Part shown: positions 1 to 10,336 of the stretch, piece by piece
Layout of the letters: each line of letters starts with the position of its first letter
Position numbering within the stretch: the first letter of the stretch is position 1
Assembly: GCF_000220395.1 (NCBI RefSeq)
Contig: NW_004087625.1
Span: 1 to 23,637, forward strand
Length of the DNA stretch: 23,637 bases
Reading direction: 5' to 3'
From: Ichthyophthirius multifiliis
Taxonomy: Eukaryota; Ciliophora; Oligohymenophorea; Hymenostomatida
Translations under genes and position numbers: made by a program
Notes under the pieces: generated by a model
The model's database searches: none
What the model was told of the DNA's origin: nothing
Seen by the model: only the letters and a program-made list of their open reading frames with translations

Positions 1-210
1 GAATAAGAATAGAATAAGAATAAGAATAAGAATAGAATAGAATAAGAATAAGAATAAGAATAGAATAAGAATAGAATAAGAATAAGAATAAGAATAAGAA
101 TAAGAATAAGAATAAGAATAAGAATAAGAATAAGAATAAGAATAAGAATAAGAATAAGAATAAGAATAAGAATAAGAATAAGAATAAGAATAAGAATAAG
201 AATAAGAATA
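1..210 (+). repeat. GAATAA hexamer repeat, part of the coding region
   Basis: A tandem array of GAATAA. From about 74 onward the units are uniform 6-mers and read as alternating Glu-Gln (GAA TAA) in the same frame as the downstream gene. Before 74, five units are 5-mers (GAATA, at 7-11, 30-34, 35-39, 58-62 and 69-73), each shifting the frame by one base. The start of the window is therefore either an error-prone contig edge or a non-coding flank. It is not a telomere: there is no G4T2. Confidence 0.85.
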
Positions 211-2304
211 AATTAATAATAATTTTGAAATATATTTTTAATAATAAAATTATAATTAATAATCAGTAGATAATATAAGTTTATAATAATATGATAATAT
301 ATAATAATATGAAAACTAAGAACTTTTATAAAGTTAATTATACTAATTTTAATAAGATTTTAATGAACTAATAATTACTATATATACAATATTTAACGAA
401 TAAACATAAGACACTATTATTTAAAAAAATATAAATTAATAAGATTTAATAATAAACGAATACATCTAATAATTAATGGATTGTAATAATATTTAATAAA
501 TATCAATCATAAACTTTTTTAAATTAGACAATCTTATTTCAGATATAAAAAATAAAATAAACTTATTTATATAATAATTAAAATTATAATTTGAAATAAT
601 AAACGATAAATAATAAGATTATTCTATATAAGTATATAACTTAGAAACATTGGAAGATATATTATAATAAATTCAAAAGGAATTTTAATATTTTAAAGAC
701 AATAATAGTTAATATAAATAAAATGATCATAATAATTAAATAAATGAGAATATATAAGAATCAATTAATAATAATAATATCATATTAAGCGGAAGTAATA
801 AATAAGAATCTTTTATTTATCTATAAAATATAAAGAAATTAATTGAAAAATATTGTTTATATTAAATAAATGAAAAATAAAGAAAAAATTCTCTTTTGAA
901 AAAACAAAGTTAAATTCTGGGAAAAGAATTAGAAAATTAAACTTAATTTAATATATAGACTAATTAATAATTAGAAAATACAGAAAAAATACAATAATAA
1001 CCTATTATAAAGGAGAAATGTAATTAATCTATATAAGAATAATAGGAAAAATTAGTTATATGTGAATAGTAATAGGAAGGAGATGAATAAATAGTCTTAT
1101 AAGAATAATAATAGGTTATATAAAGTTCATAAATTGTATAATAAAAGGAAGTTATATAAATTTAATAAGAATAAAATATATAAAAAGAATAATAATAAGA
1201 TAAAAATGATTTTTAAGCTAGAGTAGATATGTAATTGGCTAAATTTGTTGGATTTATTAAAAATAATTTCAAATAAAAAATGTAATAATAAAATTAATAA
1301 AAATAAATGGATAATATTTAATAAAAAAATGAATAGAATATATAAAAACGAATATATAATATGATAAATAAAACAATGAATAAATAGAAATAAATAATTA
1401 ATAATAATTATTCGAAAAATGTAATTAATAATAAACGTAAGACTTAGATTTTTTCGAAAAAATAATAAACTAAGTCTAAGAATAATTCCTATAATTAAAA
1501 AATAGTTAATAATATAAAATTAATAGATTAAATGTTCCATATGAAAATTAATTAAATACTAAAGCTATATAATAATATAAATAACCAATTAATTTTTAAA
1601 AAGTCGAGAATTTAATATAGTTTAATAATAAATTAATAAAAGAAATAAAAAACAAGTATAATTTATAAAATAATTAATAATATTAAAATTTAAATGGTTA
1701 ACAAAAGTAAGAGATTAATTTATAAATAAAATAAAAAAACGATTAGTAATAATAAGAAGATCCAAAAATAATAGAAAAATAAGAATAATAGTACACTATA
1801 AATTGTTAATTTGAAGTATTATTATAAACTGTATAAGATGAACTTATAATATTAAAAGAAATTAATTAATAAAAAGAAGATTAATATATAAAATATCAAA
1901 TATAATAATAAAACAATTAAATAAATAAGTGTCATTAATAAAGTATAAAAAAAGTTATTATATAGATATAAATAAGTATAAATAAAATTAAATATCTTCT
2001 TTAATAAATATAAAGTTAAGTTTAAGATTTAAATATTTGCTTTTTAGAAAATAAAAAGGTATAAAATATTATTTAAAATTAATAAAAAGATGAAGATAAA
2101 GAAAAATTTTAATAAGATAAATAAAATTCAAACAAAAATAGTTTATAAAAAGAAGAAAATACTTAAATTATATAAAATACTATTTAGAAATAATAAATAA
2201 AAAATAATGAATTGGAATAATTAGAAAAGCTTTTGAAAAATATAGAAGAAGAATTTATTAATTAATAAATTGAGATAATTAATGATGATAAAAAATAATA
2301 ATAA

Positions 2305-2351
<47 letters not shown>

Positions 2352-5300
2352 TAATATATAGAAATAAAAAACTATTAATAATATAGAATAAATACTTCTA
2401 TATATATAAGAGTATGTTGTTGAATCTAAAACTATATATTAAAATAATTAAAATTGTAAATTATAAGACAATAAATAAGGAATGAATATTTTAGATAATA
2501 TTTTTATTTTTGAATAATAGGAAATTATTAGTAATTATAATATATAATAATAGGAAAATGCTTTTAATGAAAATACATATATTAAATAATAATAAAATGA
2601 TGATTTTATAGAAAAAATATAATTAGAAAGAATAAATATATTAATATATAGTATTTAATAGTAATTTAATTAAATTAAAGATATATAATGTCATTTTTAT
2701 ATTAATTTTAATAAATTAGATTGTTTATTTAGTTAATTAAAGTAATAAGTATAATCCTCTTAATTAAATATAGATTAGAAATATATTATTAATAATGAGT
2801 TAGTTTAAAAAAATAAAACAAATGGATTATAATTTAATTAAAATTAAGAATAATTACCCGAAAAATCTATTTAATAAAATATATCAAAAAAAACCTCTTT
2901 ATAATAAATAGAAAATAATATATAGGAAAACTTAAAAGCTATTTAAAATATTGATAATGATTAATAATAGACTAAATAGAACAATTTACAAATAAAAAAT
3001 CCAGAAGAGGTAACTTAATAAAAAGAAATGACATAAGAATATGAATAATAATAAGAATTATTACATAATTCAAGTAATTTAGAAAATAATTAAACAGTAT
3101 AAGATAGTTTAGTTTCTCCTTTAGAAAATTCAATGAATAAAATTTAAAAAGACAATATAAAATAAGAAAAACGTCATAGTTAATATATCCCTATTGAATT
3201 GAAAATTAATGATAAATAAGTATAAGTATTTAATATTGAATGTTAATCTTAAGAAAATATTAATTTTATATAATATGAAATATTTAATTTGGAAAATAAC
3301 TAAATTGAAAATTCCTTTAAAATAACTGAATAAGAAGAAGAAATGAAAAACAATTAATAAACTTAAGAAACGTTATTACTATAATAACTAAAAAATGATT
3401 AAACTTAGAATATATAAGCCGATAGTTAAGAAAAATAACTACCATAATAACTAAAAAATGAATAAAATTAACATATATAAGCCGATAATCAATAAATTTA
3501 AGACACTTAATTAGCATAATAAGAAAATAATTAACATATATAAGCCGATTGTTAATAAATTTAGGAACAAAAAGTAGAAAAATCATAACTTTTAGAAAGA
3601 TAGTATATATAAGAAAAGTTATATATATAAGAAAAGCAATATATATAAGAAAAGTAATATATATAAGAATAAAATATAGAAAATTAATCAATTTAAGAAT
3701 AAAATAATATAGTATAATTATTAAAGGAAATAATTATATTATTAAGAAATGAAGTTTTTAGTATAAGTTTTAATAAAGTCTATTTATTATTATAATAAAT
3801 AAAAAATAATATTAAAGTTTTTTCGGAATAATAATCCTAAATTCAGAATAGGGAATAGATAAGACAAATTTAAGAAAATTAATAATATGAATAAATTCTG
3901 AAGTTAATTTAGGAAGATTTAATTTCTATTAAAAATGAATAAAAAGCTTATATTGGAAATAAATAACAGTAATAAGATCTAAATACAGTTGATTTAATAT
4001 AATATGTTTAATAATTAATCAATTAAAAAACATTAATAGAAGTAAAAGAAGTAAAAATTGAAGAATTACATGAAAATAGTGGTTTTATATAAGATTTTTA
4101 ATAAAATATATAATAATAAGAACAGAATATATAAAATAATGAATTGTAATAAAATAAGCTTAGTTTAATATAAGAAATTAGTGAAAAATAAATAATATAA
4201 GGTATATAATAATTATTTATATTTATTTTTAACATTTTTTTTTAAAAAAAATATATATATATATAGAAAAAAAACCTAAATAAATAATATCGGTTTAAAA
4301 GTAAAAAATAAGTAATTTAAATTAAAAGTAATAAGATATTTCCAATAATTTATAAATGGAGAGTTTATAAGAAGTATTATAGATAAAAAAAGACTAGTTT
4401 AATATAAATAAAGAGACTTTATAACAATAAAACGATAAAAGTTAAGAATAAATACAAAGAAATATATAAGAAATTAAAGAATAAAGCATAAAAGTATAAT
4501 AATTAAAATAAAATGAGGAAAAAATACTAGTTTAAGATCAGTAAATAGAAAAAAATAAACAACTGGAAAATAAAAAAGCAATAAATGAAGATAAAAAGAT
4601 AAAAATAATAATAAAAAATGATGATATATTATAATAAGATTATTAATAATAAAAAAACGATAATAATAATAGTATATAATAATTAGAAAAAAATACTTAA
4701 TTAAGTATATAATAAAAAGGTAATAAATGTATATAATATTAAGATGAAAATAATTAAAATTAACAAGTATAATAATAACTATAATAGGAAATAAAATAAA
4801 AGGAATATTAAACTGAAAATAATTCATAATATATTACTTAAAATATAGATAATATTGAATTTAATATAGAAAAATCTTAATAAATATAAAAAAACATAGT
4901 TATTGTATAATAAAAATAAATAGAAAAAGAACAAATATAGTAAAAAAAAAAGGAAGAAATATAAAATAAGATAAATTCATCTAAAAAAATATAAGAATTA
5001 GAATTATCAAAAAATTAAAAATAAGAAATTTTACAAAAAATAATTAAAAAGAAGATCAAAATATAGAAAAAGAAGACTATATATAAAAAATATTTTAAAA
5101 AAATAAACAACAAATTAATAATCAAAAATTTATTAAAGAAAAAAATCAAAAAAATGGAATTTTAAAATAAGATGATTAAGTAAATATAGTTATTGATCAA
5201 GATATTCAAAATAAAGTAGATATAGAAAATTAAAGTAAATAAAATATGGAATAAGAAATAGAAATATAATAAATTTAAAACGAAGAAGATTAGAAAATAG

Positions 5301-5531
5301 ATATTTAAATATAAAAAAATAGTGAATAAGAAATAGATGAGATATAAAAAGAAGCAAATTAATAAATTTTTGAATATGAAAAATATATATAAAGTATGAA
5401 AAAATTAAGAGTTGTGGAAGAGGATCTTTAATAATGGAAATCACTAAATAATTCTTAAGATAGTATTTAAATAATATCAGATGTATGTTCATAAATAAAC
5501 TTCGATAACAATAAAAATAAAAAAAATAATA

Positions 5532-5571
<40 letters not shown>

Positions 5572-6192
5572 TGTAATAGTAATAATAATAGTTATATTAA
5601 TAATAGTAATAGTAATAATTATAGTAATAATAATTAAAATAATTATACTTTTAATTTAATATAAGATTAAAATATTAACGAAATTTAAATAAATATTTAA
5701 TAAAAAACTTAAGATTTTATAGAAGTTAATAATTAAATATTATTGACAAAAAAAATATAAAAATTAGAATAAGAAGATACCCGAATAATTTTTTATTCAG
5801 CAAATCATTTAGAATAGCCAAATCAAAACAAAAATAAAAAAAAATATTCAGAAGACGAAGAATATAAAGAAGATTTTATTTCAGAAAAAATTAACAAATA
5901 AAACAAATAAAGTCATTATAGAAGCTAAAGCCATTCTATGTATTCCGATTTCATGAATGGAATTAAAGATTTCTAAAAAAGAAATAAAATTATTAATGGT
6001 TATTTATAAGCTGCTGTAGTATAAGCATTCCCATTTTTTGTTTGTAATTAAATAATCTTTTAGAGATTGGATAAGAAATAATAAATTTAAGAATTATGTA
6101 ATAAATGTCTTTTTAGAAGTTCAAGAAGGCCTAGTTTATCAAGGAAAGAATCTTTGAAAAAAAGAAATCCATCATTGGAGAAATAATAATGA
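1..6192 (+). CDS. Giant Gln/Asn-rich coiled-coil protein, 5' partial, two exons
   Basis: Function not recognised. With TAA/TAG as Gln the region reads as a protein of about 2,000 residues: exon 1 from the window start to 4201, intron 4202-4266, exon 2 4267-6192, TGA at 6190. From 74 the frame is open and rich in Q, N, E, K, I and L. Long stretches look coiled-coil, for example NELEQLEKLLKNIEEEF near 2205 and KKIQELELSKNQKQEILQ near 4983. Asn runs lie at 2305-2350 and 5536-5640; two tandem-repeat blocks are listed separately. The last ~85 residues are unlike the rest: a less Q-rich block with AAVVQAFPFFVCNQIIF, then a basic Ser/Arg tail. The reading frame steps by one base near 1344-1348, 5035-5040 and 5519-5526, each at an A run; adding one A at each makes the length from 74 exactly 2,019 codons including the stop. 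No start codon is assignable. It could be a cytoskeletal or centrosomal-type scaffold, but that is a guess from composition only. Confidence 0.85.
3373..3561 (+). repeat. Three 63-bp in-frame repeats (21 residues each)
   Basis: The anchor motif IQAD (ATA TAA GCC GAT) recurs at 63-bp spacing, with the GCC codon at 3418, 3481 and 3544. Units share QQLKN(D/E)Q..(N/H)IQAD; the third is more diverged. The frame is kept, so this is a protein-level repeat within the giant gene. Confidence 0.85.
3604..3675 (+). repeat. Four 18-bp in-frame repeats, YIQEKx
   Basis: TAT ATA TAA GAA AAG plus one variable codon, four units, the last diverged (YIQEQN). It directly follows the 21-residue repeats inside the giant coiled-coil gene. 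Confidence 0.85.
4202..4266 (+). other. Intron of the giant coiled-coil gene
   Basis: GTATATAA...ATATATAG, 65 bp, with a T-run, an A-run and a short AT tract. Splicing joins g4201 to aa4267-4268 (Glu) and moves the frame so that the coiled-coil reading continues without a stop. The translated intron would be low-complexity. Confidence 0.8.
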
Positions 6193-6301
6193 TTTTTAAT
6201 AATTTTTATTTAATTTTTATTTAAAATTATATTATATAAATATAAAAAAAAAATAAGAAAAAAAATAAAAAATAAAAAAGTTAAATGTCAAAGTTAAAAA
6301 A

Positions 6302-7059
6302 ATGAAAGAAAATTTTTTTTTTTTTTTTCAATAAAAATTCTTCTTCTTCTTCTTTTTTTTCAGGTGTTTATTATATACAATAAATTACACTTAAATGCAA
6401 AAAATACTCCATATAGTATTCATTTTTTTCCCCAATATGACTTCTAGAACATCAATATAAAATAAAAAGTATCTATTTATTCATATAAAATTTCCAGATA
6501 GTCCTCAAACTAATATTACTAAATTTAAATTTGGAATAAAACAAAAAAATCATACTTAATATCTTTAATTATAATAAAACCAAATTCCGAAATTTTATAT
6601 TATAAAATATAACTGGCAGACTAAGAATAATAGATTTTCTAAGAGAAAGCCTACTTCAAAAAATATTAAATTAAATATTAAATACAGGAGAAGGAAAGGA
6701 TAAAAAAAAAAAGTTTATATGAAGAACTATCTAAAGGAAGAACAGAAAATTAACATGAAAAAGACTACTTTTAATGGAAATTATAAAAATCCTTATATAA
6801 ATCATATATAACTAAGGTACTTCCACACAAAAAAAAAAAGAGATATAGAGAAGAAGAATATTAGATTAACTATGGACCAAAAAGGAAATAAATTGAAAAA
6901 AAAATATAGAGTAGAATATATAAATTAAAGAAAAAAAAATAGCTTGGATATATATATTTATTATTATATATAGAATATCTTTATTTTATGTTTATATGTA
7001 GTAATTAATTTTATATATATATATATATTATATATTATATATTTTTTTAATTTTTTTGA
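6302..7059 (+). CDS. Basic Lys/Arg-rich protein of unknown function
   Basis: Not recognised. In the 6302-7000 region the third frame holds every TGA, and the best frame (first base 1 mod 3) has sensible composition: SIHFFPQYDFQN, then KPNSEILYYKIQLADQEQQ, KKSLYEELSKGRTENQHEKD, then a strongly basic stretch PHKKKKRYREEE and YGPKRKQIEKK. The only in-frame ATG available, at 6302, is connected through a run of 16 T (6313-6328) and needs one more T to be in frame, giving a hydrophobic Phe/Leu N-terminus and 252 residues in all. The C-terminus (~45 residues) is Tyr/Ile/Phe low-complexity from AT-rich DNA and ends at TGA 7057. The pyrimidine tract and CAG at 6345-6363 could instead be a splice acceptor, with the first exon unseen. 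It lies 109 bp after the giant gene on the same strand. The basic patches suggest nucleic-acid or ribosome contact, but that is inference only. Confidence 0.6.
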
Positions 7060-7143
7060 TAATTTATTTTAAAAAAAATATTATATAGATTAATTTTTTA
7101 TAATTAAACATATTTAATTTATATATAAATATATATATAAATA

Positions 7144-7178
<35 letters not shown>

Positions 7179-7331
7179 TATTTACATATTTTATTTCATT
7201 TTATTTTCGAGAATTTTTATATATATAATGTTTTATTTTTTCTTTATTTTTTTTACTTATAATTTTAATAGATTCTTTTTTTTTTTTAATTTTTTATTAA
7301 ATAAATATATTATAAATAATAACAAAAAATA

Positions 7332-7694
7332 ATGATTAATTTATTAAATAAGTTCATTTAAAAATGTACAGAAGATGAAAAAATACAATAAAATAAATAA
7401 ATAAAATAAAAATGGAAGGAATTTAAAGAAAAACAATAAGAAATAGATTCTAACTAAATAGAATAATATAAAAATAACACAAAAGATTATGTTGATTAAT
7501 ATTAATAAAAAATTATAAAAAATACAGCTTTAAAATATAAAAACTAAATCCAATAATAATAAAATTAAGCATTTTTGGAAAAAGATGGATTATAAAAAAT
7601 CTAAAATAATTAAATTAAATATCTTAATAAAATATATATTTAATAGAAAAATAATTAAGTTGATTATTATTTTTAAAATTAATCAAAAAAATGA
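7332..7694 (+). CDS. Small Gln/Lys-rich protein, 120 aa
   Basis: A complete, uninterrupted reading frame with TAA/TAG as Gln: ATG 7332 (A-rich upstream context), TGA 7692-7694. The protein begins MINLLNKFIQKCTEDEKIQQ and is hydrophilic and probably helical (QKWKEFKEKQQEIDSNQ, QQQNQAFLEKDGLQKIQ), with one Cys and no membrane segment or known motif. Function unknown. It is convergent with the telomerase RNA gene: its stop codon falls in the sequence for the 3' end of that RNA. No frame step is needed, unlike several neighbours. Confidence 0.75.
7685..7691 (-). terminator. Pol III-type T-run terminator of TER
   Basis: Seven T on the minus strand directly after stem IV (ATGTTCATTTTTTT). Tetrahymena TER likewise ends in a short U tract after stem IV. 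The run lies inside the last codons of the convergent gene at 7332-7694. Confidence 0.75.
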
Positions 7695-7902
7695 ACATCT
7701 ACATTAACCAATATTCGGTAAATGTTTACAATGTTCTTTTAACCTGCTTTAGCCTCTTTTTTTTTAAGTCTTTTAAGCTAAAGAGACATTTAGAAAGCTT
7801 TTTTAATAATAATTTGAATTAAATTTATGAAACTGAATTTTTGGGGTTGAATGACAGAATTAAAATATTACTTTTAAATTCTGAATGTTTTTAGCAGGCT
7901 AT
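7688..7902 (-). ncRNA. TER: Telomerase RNA (TER), about 215 nt
   Basis: The RNA subunit of telomerase, which carries the template copied into telomere repeats. On the minus strand the sequence contains CTGTCATT directly followed by CAACCCCAA and AAAAT, which I recall as matching Tetrahymena thermophila TER around its template. The ciliate TER fold can be drawn. 5' end ATAGCCTGCT at 7902 resembles Tetrahymena AUACCCGC. Stem I: AGCCTGCT (7893-7900) with AGCAGGTT (7741-7748). Stem II: CAGAATT/AATTCTG (7855-7883), preceded by CATT as in Tetrahymena. Pseudoknot III: AAGC (7797-7800) with GCTT (7775-7778), interleaved with GTCT (7784-7787) and AGAC (7768-7771). Stem IV: GAACAT (7731-7736) with ATGTTC (7693-7698), and ACATT/AATGT around an ACC/GGT-closed loop. 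A T7 run ends it, as expected for RNA polymerase III. Known ciliate TERs are about 150-210 nt; T. thermophila is 159. Exact ends are inferred. Confidence 0.93.
7841..7849 (-). other. TER: Telomerase RNA template, CAACCCCAA
   Basis: Nine-nucleotide template, one and a half repeats of AACCCC, directing synthesis of TTGGGG telomeres. The 5' flank GTCATT (7850-7855) matches the (CU)GUCA template-boundary element defined in Tetrahymena, next to stem II; the 3' flank AAAAT corresponds to the template recognition element. Confidence 0.93.
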
Positions 7903-8331
7903 TTATATAAAATTAATTTTGTTTATTACATTATTAATTTTTATTTAATAATTTTATGGTTTTAACTTTTTTTTTATAAATTAGAAATATTATTATATTA
8001 ATATAAATAAATAATTATATATAAAAATAAATATAAAAAATTTAATATATATAAATATATATATTTATATTATATATATATTTATTATAATTTTAATTGC
8101 TAACTTATAGAAATTAGAATATATATACTTTAATTTTTAGTAAAATATATATATTATTATGATTTATTATTACTATTTTATTTATTTTATTTTTATATAT
8201 TTAAAAAAAAATATTTCTATGTTTTTTAGAACAGAAAAAATTATTATTATTGACTTTCTAATATTTAAATTACTTTTTTAATATAATTATAATATTTAAA
8301 TAAGATAATATAATAATATTTATATAAAATA
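7903..8331. other. Divergent spacer between TER and the PB1/FW gene
   Basis: 429 bp of A/T-rich DNA holding the upstream regions of TER (minus) and of the NBR1-like gene (plus). Apart from the candidate TER promoter, I see only AT and poly-A/T tracts. Confidence 0.6.
7927..7966 (-). promoter_or_regulatory. Candidate external Pol III promoter of TER
   Basis: Ciliate TER genes use upstream elements: a TATA box near -30 and a proximal sequence element near -55. Relative to the inferred start at 7902, ATTAATAATG lies near -30 and GTTAAAACCATAAAA at about -50 to -64, the only non-A/T-simple patch in this spacer. The assignment is by position; I cannot compare it with a consensus. Confidence 0.35.
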
Positions 8332-9955
8332 ATGAATTTTAAAGTATTAATAGACGATAAAATACATAAATTATATGCTAAAACAAATTCTTTTTAAGAA
8401 TTATTAAGCTAGATATAATTAATATTCCAAAAAAAAAAATTCTTGATAAATATATACTTAAATATGAGGATAATGAAGGTGATTTGATTTTAATTTAAGA
8501 TGAAAATGACTTTTAAATTATGTAAGAAATGCATAAGATTTAAAATAAAAATACATGTAAGATTATAGTTTGGTTCGAAAACTAATAATGGATTAATAAA
8601 ATTAATAATTCTTAAATAAAACTATTTAATAGTTCATAGATTTTTAAAAAATAAGAAGAAAATTTAATGAAAGTATAAACTATTTAATAATAAATTCACG
8701 AAGAAAGAAATAATATAAACTCATATAATGATAATGACAATGAAACATTTTAAAAATAAAATATAGATGTAACTAAATAAGAAGAGTAGAAATTAATAAA
8801 AGAATAAGAAAAATTAAATGAATAAAAATCATAATAATAAGTAGAAGACTTAAAATAATAACAAATAAATTAAGACTTAAAATAATAACAAATAAATTAA
8901 GACTTAAATTAATAACAAATAAATGAAGACTTATAATAATAACAAATAAATTAAGACTTAAAATAATAGCAAATAAATTAAGACTTATAATAATAACAAA
9001 TAAATGAAGACTTAAAATAATAACAAATAAATTAAGACTTATAATAATAACAAATAAATTAAGACTTATAATAATAACATATAAATTAAGACTTATAATA
9101 ATAACAAATAAATTAAGACTTATAATAATAACAAATAAATGAAGACTTAAAATAATAGTAAATAAATAAAAATGAATAAGAAAAAAATATATATTAAAAA
9201 AAAAATATATAAGAACTACTAGAATAAGATGAAATTATATGTATATCTAAAAAAGAACTCGAAAAACTGATAATTGAAAAAGTCCATTAAATTTTACAAG
9301 ATGTATATCATATATACCCTAAAAAATAAAAAGAAGAATAAAAATAAGAATTATTATAATGTTCTATATAAAAAAAACTCGACTTTAACTTTTAATTATT
9401 AGAGGAACCTCCTTAAAATATAAAACTTTAATTTAATCAAGAATAAAATTTAATATTTAAAGTTTAAAATATTGGAAAAGTAGATTGGCCATAAGAGACT
9501 TATTTAAAATGCGTATAAGGGTAAAATTTAAAAAATATATATTAAGTAGGAAAATTGAATGTTGGAGAAAATAAAAATGTAAACATTAAAATAAAAGCAC
9601 CTGAAAAAGTGTAGAAATTTACAGATTTTTGGAGGTTTTTTTCAGTTTTAGATAATGGAAGTAATTATTTTTTCGGATAACAAATTTAATATGAATGTTT
9701 TGTGGAAAATTAAAATCCGAAATAATAATCAAATATTGATAATAGTAATATTAAATATATATAAACATATAAATATTTAATATTTATATATAATAAGAAA
9801 ATATAAAGTAAGAAATATTATAAAAAGCTATTAATTTTCAGAATATATTTGGAGGAGATTTTAAGTAATATATAAATTTTATTGAAGATAATGAAAAAAT
9901 TATTGATATAAATTAATTAATTATACTTTATATAGAATAGAACTCTCAAAAATGA
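8332..9955 (+). CDS. NBR1-like protein: PB1 domain, 9-residue repeats, FW domain
   Basis: Resembles autophagy receptors of the NBR1 family, which oligomerise through PB1 and use the FW (four-tryptophan) domain for cargo or partners. Residues 1-84 are a PB1 domain: FKVLIDDKIHKL with a basic Lys, then the acidic OPCA signature YEDNEGDLILIQDENDF. Residues ~173-280 are twelve tandem 9-residue repeats. Residues ~356-458 are an FW domain: KVQNIGKVDWPQETYLKCV, GKLNVGE, IKAPEK, FTDFWRFFSVLDNGSNYFFG. No ZZ zinc finger and no clear UBA domain are seen, so it differs from animal NBR1. The frame needs one more A in the A11 run 8429-8439 to pass from the first to the second half of the PB1 domain. A 3' intron (9745-9841) seems likely before a last exon reading FGGDFKQYINFIEDNEKIID, TGA 9953; its phase does not close exactly, so the 3' end is less certain. 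Confidence 0.82.
8847..9170 (+). repeat. Twelve 27-bp in-frame repeats, DL(K/Q)QQQIN(Q/E)
   Basis: GAC TTA AAA/TAA TAA TAA CAA ATA AAT TAA/GAA repeats every 27 bp, with GAC codons from 8847 to 9144. Units differ only at a few codons (Lys/Gln/Asn, Gln/Glu, one His), so the array is young or homogenised. It forms the linker between the PB1 and FW domains. Confidence 0.92.
9745..9841 (+). other. Probable intron of the PB1/FW gene
   Basis: GTAATATT...AATTTTCAG surrounds low-complexity sequence between two well-coding stretches. An internal GTAAGA at 9808 is an alternative donor. Either gives a downstream phase one base off the best-looking last exon, so the boundary or a base call is uncertain. 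Confidence 0.45.
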
Positions 9956-9965
9956 AGGATAATGA

Positions 9966-10019
<54 letters not shown>

Positions 10020-10336
10020 AAAATATTTATATATTTAATTTTATTTTTATATATATAAATAAATTATAACTTTTTTATAATAATTAATATAAATAATATT
10101 TTTAATCATAATAATTTTTAATATATTTAATTTTTTATATTATATACTTTTTTTTTATATTTTTTTTGTAATTATATATTTTTCATATTTTAATTGATAT
10201 ATATATATATATTTTTTCAAATATTAATTTATTTAAAATATTTTTTTATTATATCACATATAAAAGTAAAAATAGATAACATAAATTACAAATTATAATT
10301 AATTATTTTTTAATTTACTAATATAATGTTTTATAA
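9956..10336. other. Convergent spacer, AT-rich
   Basis: 381 bp between the 3' ends of the PB1/FW gene and the TerD-C2 gene. It contains a pure (AT)n tract at 9969-10016 and poly-T runs. Nothing else seen. Confidence 0.7.
9969..10016. repeat. (AT)24 microsatellite
   Basis: Uninterrupted AT dinucleotides just after the PB1/FW gene. Confidence 0.95.

Noticed and set aside
1-210. Short tandem repeat at the window end as a telomere.
   Set aside because: Unit GAATAA lacks G-runs and does not match the G4T2 repeat dictated by the telomerase RNA at 7841-7849; it reads through into coding sequence.
3317-5492. Minus-strand open frames at 3317-3691, 4474-4827 and 5190-5492.
   Set aside because: Ile/Phe/Leu/Tyr-rich shadows of the Gln/Asn/Lys-rich giant gene on the plus strand; no start context or domain.
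7836-7844. AATTTTTGG on the plus strand followed by a stem-loop looked like a spliceosomal snRNA Sm site.
   Set aside because: Read on the other strand, the same bases are the telomerase template with all expected TER stems, which explains far more of the region. No U1, U2, U4 or U5 core sequence is present.
8571-8583. GGTTCGAAA, like a tRNA T-arm.
   Set aside because: It lies inside the PB1 coding sequence (VWFEN) and no acceptor stem or anticodon arm can be drawn.
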